Source: Verrucomicrobiaceae bacterium | GTDB taxonomy: Bacteria > Verrucomicrobiota > Verrucomicrobiia > Verrucomicrobiales > Verrucomicrobiaceae | Assembly: GCA_947507875.1 (NCBI GenBank) | Contig: CANNQP010000018.1 | Span: forward strand, 17,380 to 81,379 | Length of the DNA stretch: 64,000 nucleotides | Reading direction: 5' to 3' | In this document: one piece after another, positions 52,962-61,443 of the stretch | Position numbering within the stretch: the stretch's first letter is position 1 | Layout of the letters: each line of letters begins with the position of its first letter | The notes under the pieces: model-generated | Databases searched by the model: none | Seen by the model: the letters and a program-made list of their open reading frames with translations, nothing else | What the model was told of the DNA's origin: nothing | Translations under genes and position numbers: made by a program

Positions 52962-53834
52962 TCGTTTGGAGAAACAGAGATTGAAGCAGAACACAGCGAC
53001 GGCCAACCAGATCAGTACAAAGGCGACGATGGATGCTGGTGCTAAAGGCTCATGATAAAGAAAAGCGCCCACGAGGAACTGACCGGTAGGTGCCAGAAAT
53101 TGCAGGAGTCCCAGCAAACTGAAGGGCAGCTGACGCGCCGCATGGGCAAAGCCTAACAGGGGAATCGTGGTCACCGCACCTAGTCCCAGGAGGTAAAGGC
53201 AATCATGCCAGGAGCCATCGCCAAAGACAGCGCGGTCGTTCAAGTGCCAGTAGCTCAAAAAAGCCACCGCAAACGGTGTCGCGATGAGGGATTCGGTAGC
53301 CAATCCCGCCAGGGGGCCTTGGCTGGATCGACGGCGAACCAAACCATAGAGACCAAAAGAAACGGCCAAAGCTAAGGCAATCCAGGGTGGTCTGCCCACG
53401 GCTAGCATTTGCACACCCACCCCAATCGCCGCGATGGCGATGCTGGTTGCCTGCCAGCGATTCAGGCTCTCACCCAGCACCACACAGCCGATCAGCACAT
53501 TGAACAGGGGATTCAGAAAGTAGCCCAGGCTGCACTCCAAGATGCGGCCATGCTGCGCGCCCCAGATGAAGCCACCCCAGTTCACGCCGAGCAGCAAGGC
53601 GGACCACAGGTGCGTCCACCAAACGGAAGGTTGACGTAGTTCATGCCACCAGCGCTTGGTTTCACCGCGAGCCAGCAGTAGCCCGAGAACGGTGGTCAAT
53701 GTCCAGATGACACGTTGGGCGATGGAGAGATCCGCCCCGAGGTGGGTGATTTGCTTCCAATAAACGGGCAAAATGCCCCACAGGCCAAAGGCCATGACGG
53801 CACTGAGCAGGGCTGAACCAGCAACTTGACCCAT
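52950..53834 (-). CDS. rarD: RarD/EamA-family permease
   Basis: A 294-residue membrane protein with ten hydrophobic spans, the normal RarD length. It begins SALLSAVMAFGLWGILPVYWKQ, typical of RarD (chloramphenicol-sensitive protein), and has VNWGGFIWGAQHGRILECSLGYFLNPLFNVLIG (only part cited as signature: LGYFLNPL) and QFLAPTGQFL near the end. Drug/metabolite exporters of this fold move small organic compounds; the substrate here is unknown. I chose the ATG at 53834, because 63 residues upstream in the same frame are Arg/Pro/His-rich and antisense-like. The methyltransferase gene ends five bases before it, so the two are one operon. Confidence 0.9.
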   Translation of the reverse strand: MGQVAGSALLSAVMAFGLWGILPVYWKQITHLGADLSIAQRVIWTLTTVLGLLLARGETKRWWHELRQPSVWWTHLWSALLLGVNWGGFIWGAQHGRILECSLGYFLNPLFNVLIGCVVLGESLNRWQATSIAIAAIGVGVQMLAVGRPPWIALALAVSFGLYGLVRRRSSQGPLAGLATESLIATPFAVAFLSYWHLNDRAVFGDGSWHDCLYLLGLGAVTTIPLLGFAHAARQLPFSLLGLLQFLAPTGQFLVGAFLYHEPLAPASIVAFVLIWLAVAVFCFNLCFSKRANA

Positions 53835-53839
53835 GTGAA

Positions 53840-54427
53840 TCAGGAGAGTTTGCGCAGCACGCGTAACCTTTCCCTGCCGACTCGGCCAGGGTAGCCTGTG
53901 CTGGGTTGGTGGTCTTCGATCACTTGCCAGCGGATGCTGGGGAAAAGGGCATCCAGCTCTTCCATGGCGATGCCAAAGGGTGGGCCCGATTCGCCCGGCT
54001 CCAGCTCTGGGTTGATGAACCAAATGCCCGCGAGCCAGCCAGCAGGTCGCAGCAGGCCATGGACAGCTTTTTCATAATCGGTTCGCATCGCAGGAGGCAA
54101 GGCACAGAGACAGGTGTGCTCGATGACATAATCAAAACTGCCCTGCCATGCTTCAGGCGTTGCGAAAAGATCACCGAGAGCCCAGCGACTCGTCAGCAGC
54201 GGGTAGTTCTGGTTGGCTCGCGAGATCGCACTGGGGGCCAGATCCAACCCAATGGCATCGACTCCCTCTGCCACGAGCATGGCCACATCATGCCCAGCGC
54301 CGCATCCAGGCACCAAGGCCTTGCCACGAGGCTGTTGGCGTTGCACCCACTCTTGCAGTGGCGGCGAGGGGGCATTTTTGTCCCATGGCGTCTGGCCATC
54401 CAGGTAGCATTGTTCCCAATCCGTCAT
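53840..54427 (-). CDS. SAM-dependent methyltransferase, TPMT-like
   Basis: A 195-residue soluble enzyme. The start WEQCYLDGQTPWDKNAPSPPL is characteristic of the thiopurine S-methyltransferase/thiol-methyltransferase group, and the SAM site is ALVPGCGAGHDVAML, followed by DAIGLDLAP. HTCLCALPP takes the usual place of the substrate loop. Bacterial members methylate selenium, tellurium or thiol compounds; no single substrate can be inferred. It is directly upstream of rarD in the same operon and 7 bases after the stop of the MFS-PlsC fusion on the same strand, so all three may be cotranscribed. Confidence 0.85.
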   Translation of the reverse strand: MTDWEQCYLDGQTPWDKNAPSPPLQEWVQRQQPRGKALVPGCGAGHDVAMLVAEGVDAIGLDLAPSAISRANQNYPLLTSRWALGDLFATPEAWQGSFDYVIEHTCLCALPPAMRTDYEKAVHGLLRPAGWLAGIWFINPELEPGESGPPFGIAMEELDALFPSIRWQVIEDHQPSTGYPGRVGRERLRVLRKLS

Positions 54428-54434
54428 AGTCGTG

Positions 54435-56873
54435 TCATTTGATGGACGTTGTCTCCGCTTCGCTGGGGGTGTGTGCAGCCGTCGTTTGGTTTTTCAGGAA
54501 GCCGTCCTCGGTCAGCTCCAGCCGATGCTTTTCCAGGATGGCATCGAGTGCCCTGGCATTCAGCACACCGTTGAAGATTCGGCCCAAGGAGCCCGGCAGA
54601 TGGCCACGCTGGTTGCCCTCTTCTCCAGCAGGCATCACAGGATCTAGCAAGGAAATGCTAAGCAGACGATCCTGATCCAGGAGACCTCGCAGGGCTAGGG
54701 GTGGAGTCTCGGCATCTCGATCATCCCAGCACATCACCAAGCGTGCTCCATCGGTGGAGGTGGTTGAGATATCCGCCGCACGTCCGATGAAGATCCGGGG
54801 TTCTGCTTGGGTCCTTCGGTCCAGCGTGAGATGTACTCCAGATTTTTGCCGCACATAAGCGACCAGGGTGCGATGGATCGCGCTGCCTTCTGGGGCTAGG
54901 CAGATCAAGGTATCGCCAGGCCTAGCCCATTCCACTTCAGCCAGGACCAGGGCATTTTGCCGAACGGCATCGCCTTCCGATCGTGCTTGAAGCGCAACAT
55001 GGGCTAGGTCGAGCCACTGACGCCGCACTGCCTCCGCCGTGGCTTCCCGAGCTTTCATGGGATGACCAAAGTGAACCCCGATGGGGTAGCGCAGCTTTTT
55101 CGGCCACTTTTTGAAGCAGTGCCCGCCTTCGTGTGAAAAGATCGAACCATACAGGCCCTCCAAGTAAACTGGCACAACGGTCGCTTCACCCTGGCGTGCC
55201 ATGAGTTCAAAACCCTTGCGCAGATCATTGAAGAGCCCATGCCGTGTGATCTGGCCTTCAGGGAAAAGCGCCACCACTTGGCCTTGCTTGAGTGCAGTAG
55301 CGACAGTGCGCACAGCGTCCTTGGCTCGTGTCTCAGAGATCGGCACCGTACCCATGAGCTCGAAAAACCAGCGAGTTGTAGGGTTATGGTAAAGTGCGTC
55401 CCACATGACAAAGCGCACTTTTCGACCGCTAGCAGCGCCCACGATCATGGCATCCACATAGCTCACGTGATTGGCGAGCATCAATACCCCACCTTGTTCC
55501 GGGACCCGCTCGTGATTCACGGAGCGAAGCTTGTAAACCAGACGCACAATCGCGAGAAGAATAAAGCGCAGCAGATGCTCCGGCAGAAGGTTCGTGGTGT
55601 AGATAGTGGCCACGAGCATGAGTCCGGCCAGCGTGAAGAACTGGCCCGCAAAGCCTAAGCCGGCTGCCTTTAGGCCGACCAGCAAAAGCACCGCTAGCAC
55701 GCCCGCGATGCTATCGAGCAAGTTCATGGAGGAAAGCACCCGTCCTCGCCGCTCAGGGGCTGCACGATCCTGAATGTAGGTCTGAATCGGTACCATGTAA
55801 CAGCCGCCGAGCAGCCCAATGCCGACCAGAGCAGCCTCAAAGGAGCGCCCATTCAGCGGCACAGCTCCTGCCCAGAATAAAGCAGCTGCTAGACCCGCAG
55901 CACCCAGGGGGATGATGCCCAACTGAAGTCCACGCCGACTGATCCAGGCGACTAAAACGCTACCAGCCACTGTGCCCAGACCCACCATCAGGGTCATGTG
56001 TGAAGAAGCACTAGCCGCCCCCCCAGCTTTCACGTCAGGATGAAGAGCTAAGCCGATGTCCACGAACATCGCCGCCGCCATGCTGGCCACGAACCAGTAG
56101 GTCGAGTTTCCCACAAAGGCGCGTCGCATGGGCAGAACTGCCAGACATTCGCGTAGATTTTGAAAATGCTCCCACCACAGCGCCGTGCGGTATTTCATGT
56201 CAGGATGAGCCGGTGTCGGCTGGATCGCCAAGCCTGCGATCAAGGCCACCACAGCTACGGCGAAGAGAATCCAGATCGGAGTTGCTGCCGCTTGCCATGC
56301 ATTGCCTGTGCTTTCGTAAAGGCTATCAAACCAAGCTCCTCCCACGCCAAGACCAGCCAGGATACCCACCATGGTGACCATCTGCATCCAACCGGAAGCC
56401 ATGCCAAGCCGTCGTGAGCCCGCCAGTTCCTTCAGGATGCCCATCTTCGCAGGGCTAAAGAAGGTGGATTGCGCTGCCAGAAGGAAAAAAGTGCCGAGTG
56501 CCAACAGCACACTCGTGGTGCCCATCTCTGCCTCAAAACAAGCCCCGGTGAGCAGCAAGATGATAGCCTGTGCGACCAGCATGGCGATCAACATGCCGCG
56601 CTTCGAGTAGCGATCCGATAACCAACCTGCGAGTGGCGCAAAAAGCACAAAGGGGAGCAAGATCACGCCCCCAAGCCAAGCTCCGATCTCTTGGCCAAGA
56701 GCACCTTCAGCCACCTTGGGAGCCAGGCCGACCAACATCATTTTCAAGATATTGTCGTTGAAGGCATTCAAGCCTGTCGCACCCAGCACCAGCGCCAAGG
56801 AAAGCACATTACGTCTTGGTAACGTGGGCAGTGAATTGAGGTCAGAAGACTCAGGGGAGGGATTGGCAACCAT
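54435..56873 (-). CDS. Lysophospholipid transporter-acyltransferase fusion (MFS-PlsC)
   Basis: An 812-residue fusion. Residues about 20-435 are an MFS carrier with twelve spans, starting LGATGLNAFNDNILKMML, as in the LplT part of Aas fusions. Residues about 440-640 are a PlsC acyltransferase with NHVSYVD (HX4D, about 466) and LFPEGQ (about 537). In full Aas/LplT fusions an acyl-ACP synthetase would follow; here only about 170 residues remain (WARPGDTLICLAPEGSAIHR, DRRTQAEPRIFIG), with no AMP-binding signature. The protein probably takes up lysophospholipids and re-acylates them. It may head the operon with the methyltransferase and rarD. Confidence 0.9.
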   Translation of the reverse strand: MVANPSPESSDLNSLPTLPRRNVLSLALVLGATGLNAFNDNILKMMLVGLAPKVAEGALGQEIGAWLGGVILLPFVLFAPLAGWLSDRYSKRGMLIAMLVAQAIILLLTGACFEAEMGTTSVLLALGTFFLLAAQSTFFSPAKMGILKELAGSRRLGMASGWMQMVTMVGILAGLGVGGAWFDSLYESTGNAWQAAATPIWILFAVAVVALIAGLAIQPTPAHPDMKYRTALWWEHFQNLRECLAVLPMRRAFVGNSTYWFVASMAAAMFVDIGLALHPDVKAGGAASASSHMTLMVGLGTVAGSVLVAWISRRGLQLGIIPLGAAGLAAALFWAGAVPLNGRSFEAALVGIGLLGGCYMVPIQTYIQDRAAPERRGRVLSSMNLLDSIAGVLAVLLLVGLKAAGLGFAGQFFTLAGLMLVATIYTTNLLPEHLLRFILLAIVRLVYKLRSVNHERVPEQGGVLMLANHVSYVDAMIVGAASGRKVRFVMWDALYHNPTTRWFFELMGTVPISETRAKDAVRTVATALKQGQVVALFPEGQITRHGLFNDLRKGFELMARQGEATVVPVYLEGLYGSIFSHEGGHCFKKWPKKLRYPIGVHFGHPMKAREATAEAVRRQWLDLAHVALQARSEGDAVRQNALVLAEVEWARPGDTLICLAPEGSAIHRTLVAYVRQKSGVHLTLDRRTQAEPRIFIGRAADISTTSTDGARLVMCWDDRDAETPPLALRGLLDQDRLLSISLLDPVMPAGEEGNQRGHLPGSLGRIFNGVLNARALDAILEKHRLELTEDGFLKNQTTAAHTPSEAETTSIK

Positions 56874-57257
56874 GAACCGTCAATCAGGCAGAGGTGGGAC
56901 GCGGTTTCCAGATAAGATTCATGCCGAATTCAGCACAGGGCATCTGATTGTCGTCAGTGTGAAATTCAAACACTAGACAACGGTTGTGCCAACGCCTGCG
57001 CCTGATCTGTTTCATGAGCCGATCTTACTGCTTCAGTTTAGCTCGATTTACAGTCCTGGTTACAGTTCGTATCGTCAGGGTATCCTGATGAAGTGGTTGG
57101 TTCATCGACCTGCCTAGTCGAATCCTTTGTTTGTCTTTGCGCTAGGATCGGAGTGGGGTTTTCTTTGCGCGACGGCCTTGTTTGCTAGCATCGGCCTTTT
57201 TTTCTGCTGGCACCTACCTTAGAGCGACTGCATCAACAAACCCTCAATTTACCGATC
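56874..57257. other. Intergenic stretch, no gene seen
   Basis: About 380 bases between the divergent MFS-PlsC fusion and the small gene at 57258. It must hold both promoters. The end contains GGCC-bounded sequence before a T7 run, but the stem is too short to call a terminator. No frame longer than a few dozen codons looks coding. Confidence 0.5.
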
Positions 57258-57689
57258 ATGCAGGAGAGCGATTTGCTGGAAAAGCTACGGAAGATCGAGC
57301 GACTCTACGCAGGCGCTTCGACGCCCGGTGAAAAAGAAGCTGCGGCTGAGGCCATGCAGCGCATCCGCCAGCGACTGGGTGAAGTCTCTCAGACCGAGCA
57401 TCCCATCGAATATCGGTTCACGCTCATGGATGGCTGGGCCAAGAAGCTCTTCTTGGCCCTGCTGAGGCGATACGATTTGAAGCCCTATCGCTATGCGCGA
57501 CAGCGGCGAAACACGGTCATGGTGCGTGTGCCGCGCAGTTTTGTGGATGAAACGCTATGGCCGGAATTCTTGGAGTTGAGTGAAGTGCTCAAAACCTATC
57601 TCGAAGAAGTCACCAACCGTGTCATCACCCAAGGTGTGCATGAAGATGCAAGTGAGGAAGAAATCGTGCCGGGAGAATACCTCGGGTAA
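57258..57689 (+). CDS. Conserved-looking hypothetical protein (DUF2786-like start)
   Basis: A 143-residue charged soluble protein. The start LLEKLRKIERLYAGASTPGEKEAA resembles the lead of DUF2786-type proteins (a limit of 20 residues keeps me from quoting more), and the middle has FTLMDGWAKKLFLALLRRYD and LKPYRYARQRRNTVMVRVP, with a basic patch that may bind nucleic acid. The end is acidic. No membrane span or signal. It is a single gene followed by the terminator region of typA. Function unknown; recognition of the family is from memory. Confidence 0.65.
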   Translation: MQESDLLEKLRKIERLYAGASTPGEKEAAAEAMQRIRQRLGEVSQTEHPIEYRFTLMDGWAKKLFLALLRRYDLKPYRYARQRRNTVMVRVPRSFVDETLWPEFLELSEVLKTYLEEVTNRVITQGVHEDASEEEIVPGEYLG

Positions 57690-57914
57690 CTGCTGACCTG
57701 CCTGTTTGGATGAAAGCACCTGTTGGAGTCAGAGCAGAGTCAGAGCAGCTGAGTTAAACTGCGCTTTCCTGAAGCACAGAGTCGTCAGATCCATCAAGGA
57801 GGGTGCCCCCAATCGAAGGGCTACCTTTCATGTTCGACAACAACACCAGAGCTTACGATTTCAAAACTCTTGATACTGAGGTCACTGGAAAAGCCCTGGT
57901 TGCTAAGCTTGAAA

Positions 57915-57955
57915 AACTTAGGGCGACTCCCAACCCCAGGAGGTCTGGGAGTCGC
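57915..57955 (-). terminator. Rho-independent terminator of typA
   Basis: On the minus strand GCGACTCCCA and TGGGAGTCGC form a perfect ten-base-pair stem around a 13-base loop, followed by CCTAAGTTTTT. It lies 30 bases after the typA stop. On the plus strand no T-run follows. Confidence 0.85.
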
Positions 57956-57984
57956 ACTGCATGTGGGGTTATCTGAGAAGCGAG

Positions 57985-59841
57985 TTAAGCGTTGCCGTTT
58001 TCCATGGCTTCCATTTCAGCCTCAAGGCGCTTGCGCTCACGCAGACGAACGTTGGAGTCCAGGATGCGCTTGCGCAGGCGAATGCTCTTCGGTGTGGCTT
58101 CCACGAGTTCATCGGGAGCGATGTATTCGATGGCGCGCTCCAGACCGAACTTGATGGGTGGCGTCAGCTGAATGCCTTTGTCACTGCCTGCGGCACGGAA
58201 GTTCGTGAGCTGCTTGCTGCGGCAAGGGTTCACGGGCAGGTCATCGGTGCGTGGGTTTTCTCCCACGATCATGCCTTCATAGACTTGGTCGCCAGAGGTG
58301 ATGAAGAGCTTGCCACGTTCCTGAATGGTATCGAGCGCGTAGCTGGTCGCTTCCCCGGATTCCGAGGAAACCAGGGTTCCCGTGTTGCGCGTCTGCATGT
58401 GCCCTGCGTGGGGAGCATACTCGCGGAACAAGTGACTGTGAATGCCGTGGCCACTGGTCAAATTCATGAGCTCGAACTCGAAGCCGATGAGACCACGAGT
58501 CGGGATGTAAGCCTGCAAGCTGGTGCGTCCCCCATGAGCGTTCATGTCTTCGATTCTGCCTTTGCGCTCGCTGATCGTCTTCATCACGCCGCCCAGGTAG
58601 TCATCGGGCACGTCCACGTAGAGAGTTTCGAAGGGTTCCATGAGGACATCCCCTTCTTTTCTGGTGATGACCATCGGGCGTGAGACCAGTACCTCGAAGC
58701 CTTCGCGGCGCATTTGCTCAACAAGGATTGCGATCTGCATCGCACCACGGGCACTCACGTCGAATATACCGGCGAGGTCTGTGTCAGACACGGAGATCGT
58801 CACGTTCATCTTCTGCTCGCGATCCAGTCGATCCCGGATCTTGCGTGAGGTCACGTGATCGCCCTCGCGTCCAGCGAGCGGTCCGTCATTCACAGCAAAT
58901 TGCATGACAATCGTCGGTGGGTCGATGGCCACGAAGGGCAGCGCCGGTGCATCGGCTGCGCCAGCGACGGTTTGACCGATGTCCACATCTTCGAAGCCTG
59001 AGATCCCCACGATGTCTCCTGCTCCGCCTTCGACCGAGTCACTGGTGGTCAGCGTGGTGTATTGGAAGACTTTGGTGACTTTGATGGCCTTGGGCTTTTC
59101 TTCGGGAGTTTTGCCCAGCAGGAAGACGCGATCCCCCAGTTTCACGGTGCCACGGGTCACTTTTCCGATGGCAACACGGCCAACGAAGTTATCCCAGTCG
59201 ATGTTGGACACGAGCATTTCAAAGCTGCCTTCCAGCTCCGCTTTCGGGGCAGGGATGTGCTTGACGATCTGTTCCAGAAGGAAAGTCATGTCTTTCTGTT
59301 CGCCATCGGCACTGCCGCTGACCCAGCCCGCGCGGGCACTGCCATACACGAAGGGGGCATTAAACTGCTCCTCGGTCGCGTCCAGCTCCATGAGCAGCTC
59401 CAGGACTTTGTCATGCACCTCATCGGGCTTGATGTGAGGGCGGTCCATCTTGTTGATCAGCACAATGGGCTTGATGCCCTGCTGCATGGCTTTTTTCAAA
59501 ACGAAGCGTGTCTGTGCCTGCGGGCCTTCATAGGCATCCACGACGAGCATCACCCCATCGACCATCTTCATCACGCGCTCGACTTCACCACCAAAGTCGG
59601 CGTGACCAGGGGTGTCCACGATGTTGATGATGTGATCGTTCCAGTGGACGGAGGTATTCTTGGCCTTGATCGTGATGCCCTTTTCTCGCTCCAGATCCAT
59701 GCTGTCCATGGCACGCTCAGCGATGGCCTGATTTTCGCGGAAGTTACCGCTGGCACGCAAAAGGCTGTCCACGAGGGTGGTTTTGCCATGGTCAACGTGC
59801 GCGATGATGGCGATATTCCGGATTTGAGAAGGAGGCGTCAT
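57985..59841 (-). CDS. typA: GTP-binding protein TypA/BipA
   Basis: TypA is a ribosome-associated GTPase of the EF-G family used under stress and cold. From the ATG at 59841 it has 618 residues (normal 600-610). G1 is AHVDHGKTTL at 14-23, G3 DTPGHADFGGEVERV, G4 NKMDRP and switch I with ERGITIKAKN-like EKGITIKAKN. Later domains have GREGDHVTSRKI, RGAMQIAILVEQMRREG and the C-terminal SGEATSYALDTIQERGKLFI. An upstream open frame of 66 codons in the same phase reads over the divergent mazG start and is not coding. It ends with a good terminator. Confidence 0.97.
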   Translation of the reverse strand: MTPPSQIRNIAIIAHVDHGKTTLVDSLLRASGNFRENQAIAERAMDSMDLEREKGITIKAKNTSVHWNDHIINIVDTPGHADFGGEVERVMKMVDGVMLVVDAYEGPQAQTRFVLKKAMQQGIKPIVLINKMDRPHIKPDEVHDKVLELLMELDATEEQFNAPFVYGSARAGWVSGSADGEQKDMTFLLEQIVKHIPAPKAELEGSFEMLVSNIDWDNFVGRVAIGKVTRGTVKLGDRVFLLGKTPEEKPKAIKVTKVFQYTTLTTSDSVEGGAGDIVGISGFEDVDIGQTVAGAADAPALPFVAIDPPTIVMQFAVNDGPLAGREGDHVTSRKIRDRLDREQKMNVTISVSDTDLAGIFDVSARGAMQIAILVEQMRREGFEVLVSRPMVITRKEGDVLMEPFETLYVDVPDDYLGGVMKTISERKGRIEDMNAHGGRTSLQAYIPTRGLIGFEFELMNLTSGHGIHSHLFREYAPHAGHMQTRNTGTLVSSESGEATSYALDTIQERGKLFITSGDQVYEGMIVGENPRTDDLPVNPCRSKQLTNFRAAGSDKGIQLTPPIKFGLERAIEYIAPDELVEATPKSIRLRKRILDSNVRLRERKRLEAEMEAMENGNA

Positions 59842-60010
59842 GAGATCTGTCAGGGGGAAGGGGGCGCGGAGGCTAGCAGCTTTGACCTCTTTGGCAAACG
59901 AGGGTTTTGACAGGCCCAATTGGCCTTGCGGATAGGGCAGACTTGCCACCTTGGCAAAAACGGTGGAAGCGGGCATTGCCAAAGCTGCATGGAGGCCGCA
60001 TTCGTGTCGC

Positions 60011-60361
60011 ATGACCATCGACGCCCTCACCCAGCGCATTGTTGCTTTCCGCGATGCGCGAGATTGGCAGCCATTTCACAATCCCAAGGACATGGCCGTC
60101 GCGATCGCGGCGGAGGCGGGGGAACTCCTGCAGCACTTTGTTTGGAAGCAGCCTGATCAGATTTCGCAAGTGGTGCGGGACAAACGCGCTGAGATCACGG
60201 ATGAGATCGCTGATGTCGCGATTCTGCTTTTCGAGCTTGCGGATAACCTGGGCATCTCGCTCGCTGACGCCATGCAGGCCAAGCTCGACCGCAACGAAAG
60301 CCGTTATCCGGCAGACAAGGCACGTGGCAACAATCTCAAGTACAATGAACTCGGAGACTAA
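60011..60361 (+). CDS. MazG-like nucleotide pyrophosphohydrolase
   Basis: A 116-residue all-helical MazG-fold enzyme that hydrolyses (d)NTPs to monophosphates, as in dCTPase/RS21-C6-like housekeeping enzymes. The magnesium site is EAGELLQ (Glu35, Glu38) with EITDEIADVAILL (Glu65 and Asp68 region). Short length without a second MazG domain fits this group. I chose the ATG at 60011; the 20 residues upstream in frame are unlikely. Its stop overlaps the start of rsmH by 17 bases, so the two genes are coupled. It is divergent from typA. Confidence 0.9.
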   Translation: MTIDALTQRIVAFRDARDWQPFHNPKDMAVAIAAEAGELLQHFVWKQPDQISQVVRDKRAEITDEIADVAILLFELADNLGISLADAMQAKLDRNESRYPADKARGNNLKYNELGD

Positions 60362-61421
60362 CCCCGCGCCGACGGAGGCCAGCGAGCCTGTTCTTCACAA
60401 GCGTCGCCCACGCTACCGTGGGAAAAACCCGCGCCGATTTGAGGACAAGTACAAAGAACTCAACGCGGAGCGCTACCCTGGCGAAGTGGCCAAGGTGCTG
60501 GCCTCTGGCAAAACGCCAGCAGGGCAGCATGTGCCCATCATGGTCGCTGAGGTTCTGGCCTGTTTGCAACCGCAGCCCGGCCAGCGTGTGGTCGATTGCA
60601 CCCTCGGTTATGGCGGCCATAGCCGAGCTCTGTGGCAGGCCATTCAGCCCGATGGTCATCTTCTCAGCCTGGACGCGGACCCGATCGAAATCGGACGCAC
60701 CGAGGCACGCCTGCGCGCAGCAGGCATGACGCAGCTGAGCTTTACCACGCGCCGCACCAACTTTGCGGGCCTCGCTCGGGCTCTGGCGGACCAAGGTTGG
60801 CAAGATGGAGTGGATGTGGTTTTTGCCGACCTGGGTCTCTCTTCCATGCAGATCGATAACCCTGCGCGTGGCTTCACTTTCAAGCAAGATGGGCCCCTGG
60901 ACATGCGCATGAATCCCGAGCGCGGGCAGTCTGCCGCCCAGTTCCTGGCGAACATCGCCAAGGATCAGCTCGCCGATTTGCTTTATGAAAATGGGGATGA
61001 ACTGCATGCGGCTCAGATCGCCCAACGCATCTGGCAGCAGCAGCGTCAGACGCCGCTGCGCAGCACACGTGCTTTGGCCCAATGCGTGCGGGAGTCGCTG
61101 CCGAACCGCATGAAACCAGAGGAGGTCGAGAGCAGTGTTCGTCGTGTGTTTCAGGCCATCCGCATCGCCGTCAATGAAGAGTTCGGTGCGCTGGATGCCC
61201 TGTTGCGTGCTCTGCCCGCGGCTCTGAGGTCGGGCGGACGAGTCACCTTCCTGAGTTTCCATTCTGGCGAGGATCGACGGGTGAAGAAGGCCTTTCAGGA
61301 AGGCCTGCGCACAGGTCTCTTTCGCGAGGTCAGTGATGACATCCTCCGCCCCAGCCTCGAAGAGCAGCGTGCGAATCCGCGCTCGAGCCCTGCGAAGCTC
61401 AGGTGGGCGGTGAAAGCGTGA
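60345..61421 (+). CDS. rsmH: 16S rRNA (cytosine1402-N4)-methyltransferase
   Basis: RsmH methylates C1402 in the ribosomal P site. The protein has 358 residues, about 40 longer than usual because of a basic N-terminal lead (RRPRYRGKNPRRFEDKYKEL). Conserved blocks are HVPIMVAEVLACL, VDCTLGYGGHSRALW, LGLSSMQIDNPARGFTF, GPLDMRMNP, FQAIRIAVNEE and FLSFHSGEDRRVKKAF; the usual SFHSLEDR is SFHSGEDR. The start at 60345 is inside the end of the MazG gene. It is not in a dcw cluster: no mraZ or fts genes are beside it. The reading frame is open further upstream but overlaps mazG. Confidence 0.95.
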   Translation: MNSETNPAPTEASEPVLHKRRPRYRGKNPRRFEDKYKELNAERYPGEVAKVLASGKTPAGQHVPIMVAEVLACLQPQPGQRVVDCTLGYGGHSRALWQAIQPDGHLLSLDADPIEIGRTEARLRAAGMTQLSFTTRRTNFAGLARALADQGWQDGVDVVFADLGLSSMQIDNPARGFTFKQDGPLDMRMNPERGQSAAQFLANIAKDQLADLLYENGDELHAAQIAQRIWQQQRQTPLRSTRALAQCVRESLPNRMKPEEVESSVRRVFQAIRIAVNEEFGALDALLRALPAALRSGGRVTFLSFHSGEDRRVKKAFQEGLRTGLFREVSDDILRPSLEEQRANPRSSPAKLRWAVKA

Positions 61422-61443
61422 ACGGAGGAGGGGCCGTGTCCCT

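Noticed and set aside
57726..57747. Tandem 11-base duplication GAGTCAGAGCA
   Set aside because: Two perfect copies only; most likely replication slippage with no link to a gene start.
59842..60039. N-terminal extension of TypA by 66 residues
   Set aside because: It overlaps the divergent mazG start, is not family-like, and the standard start at 59841 is in place.
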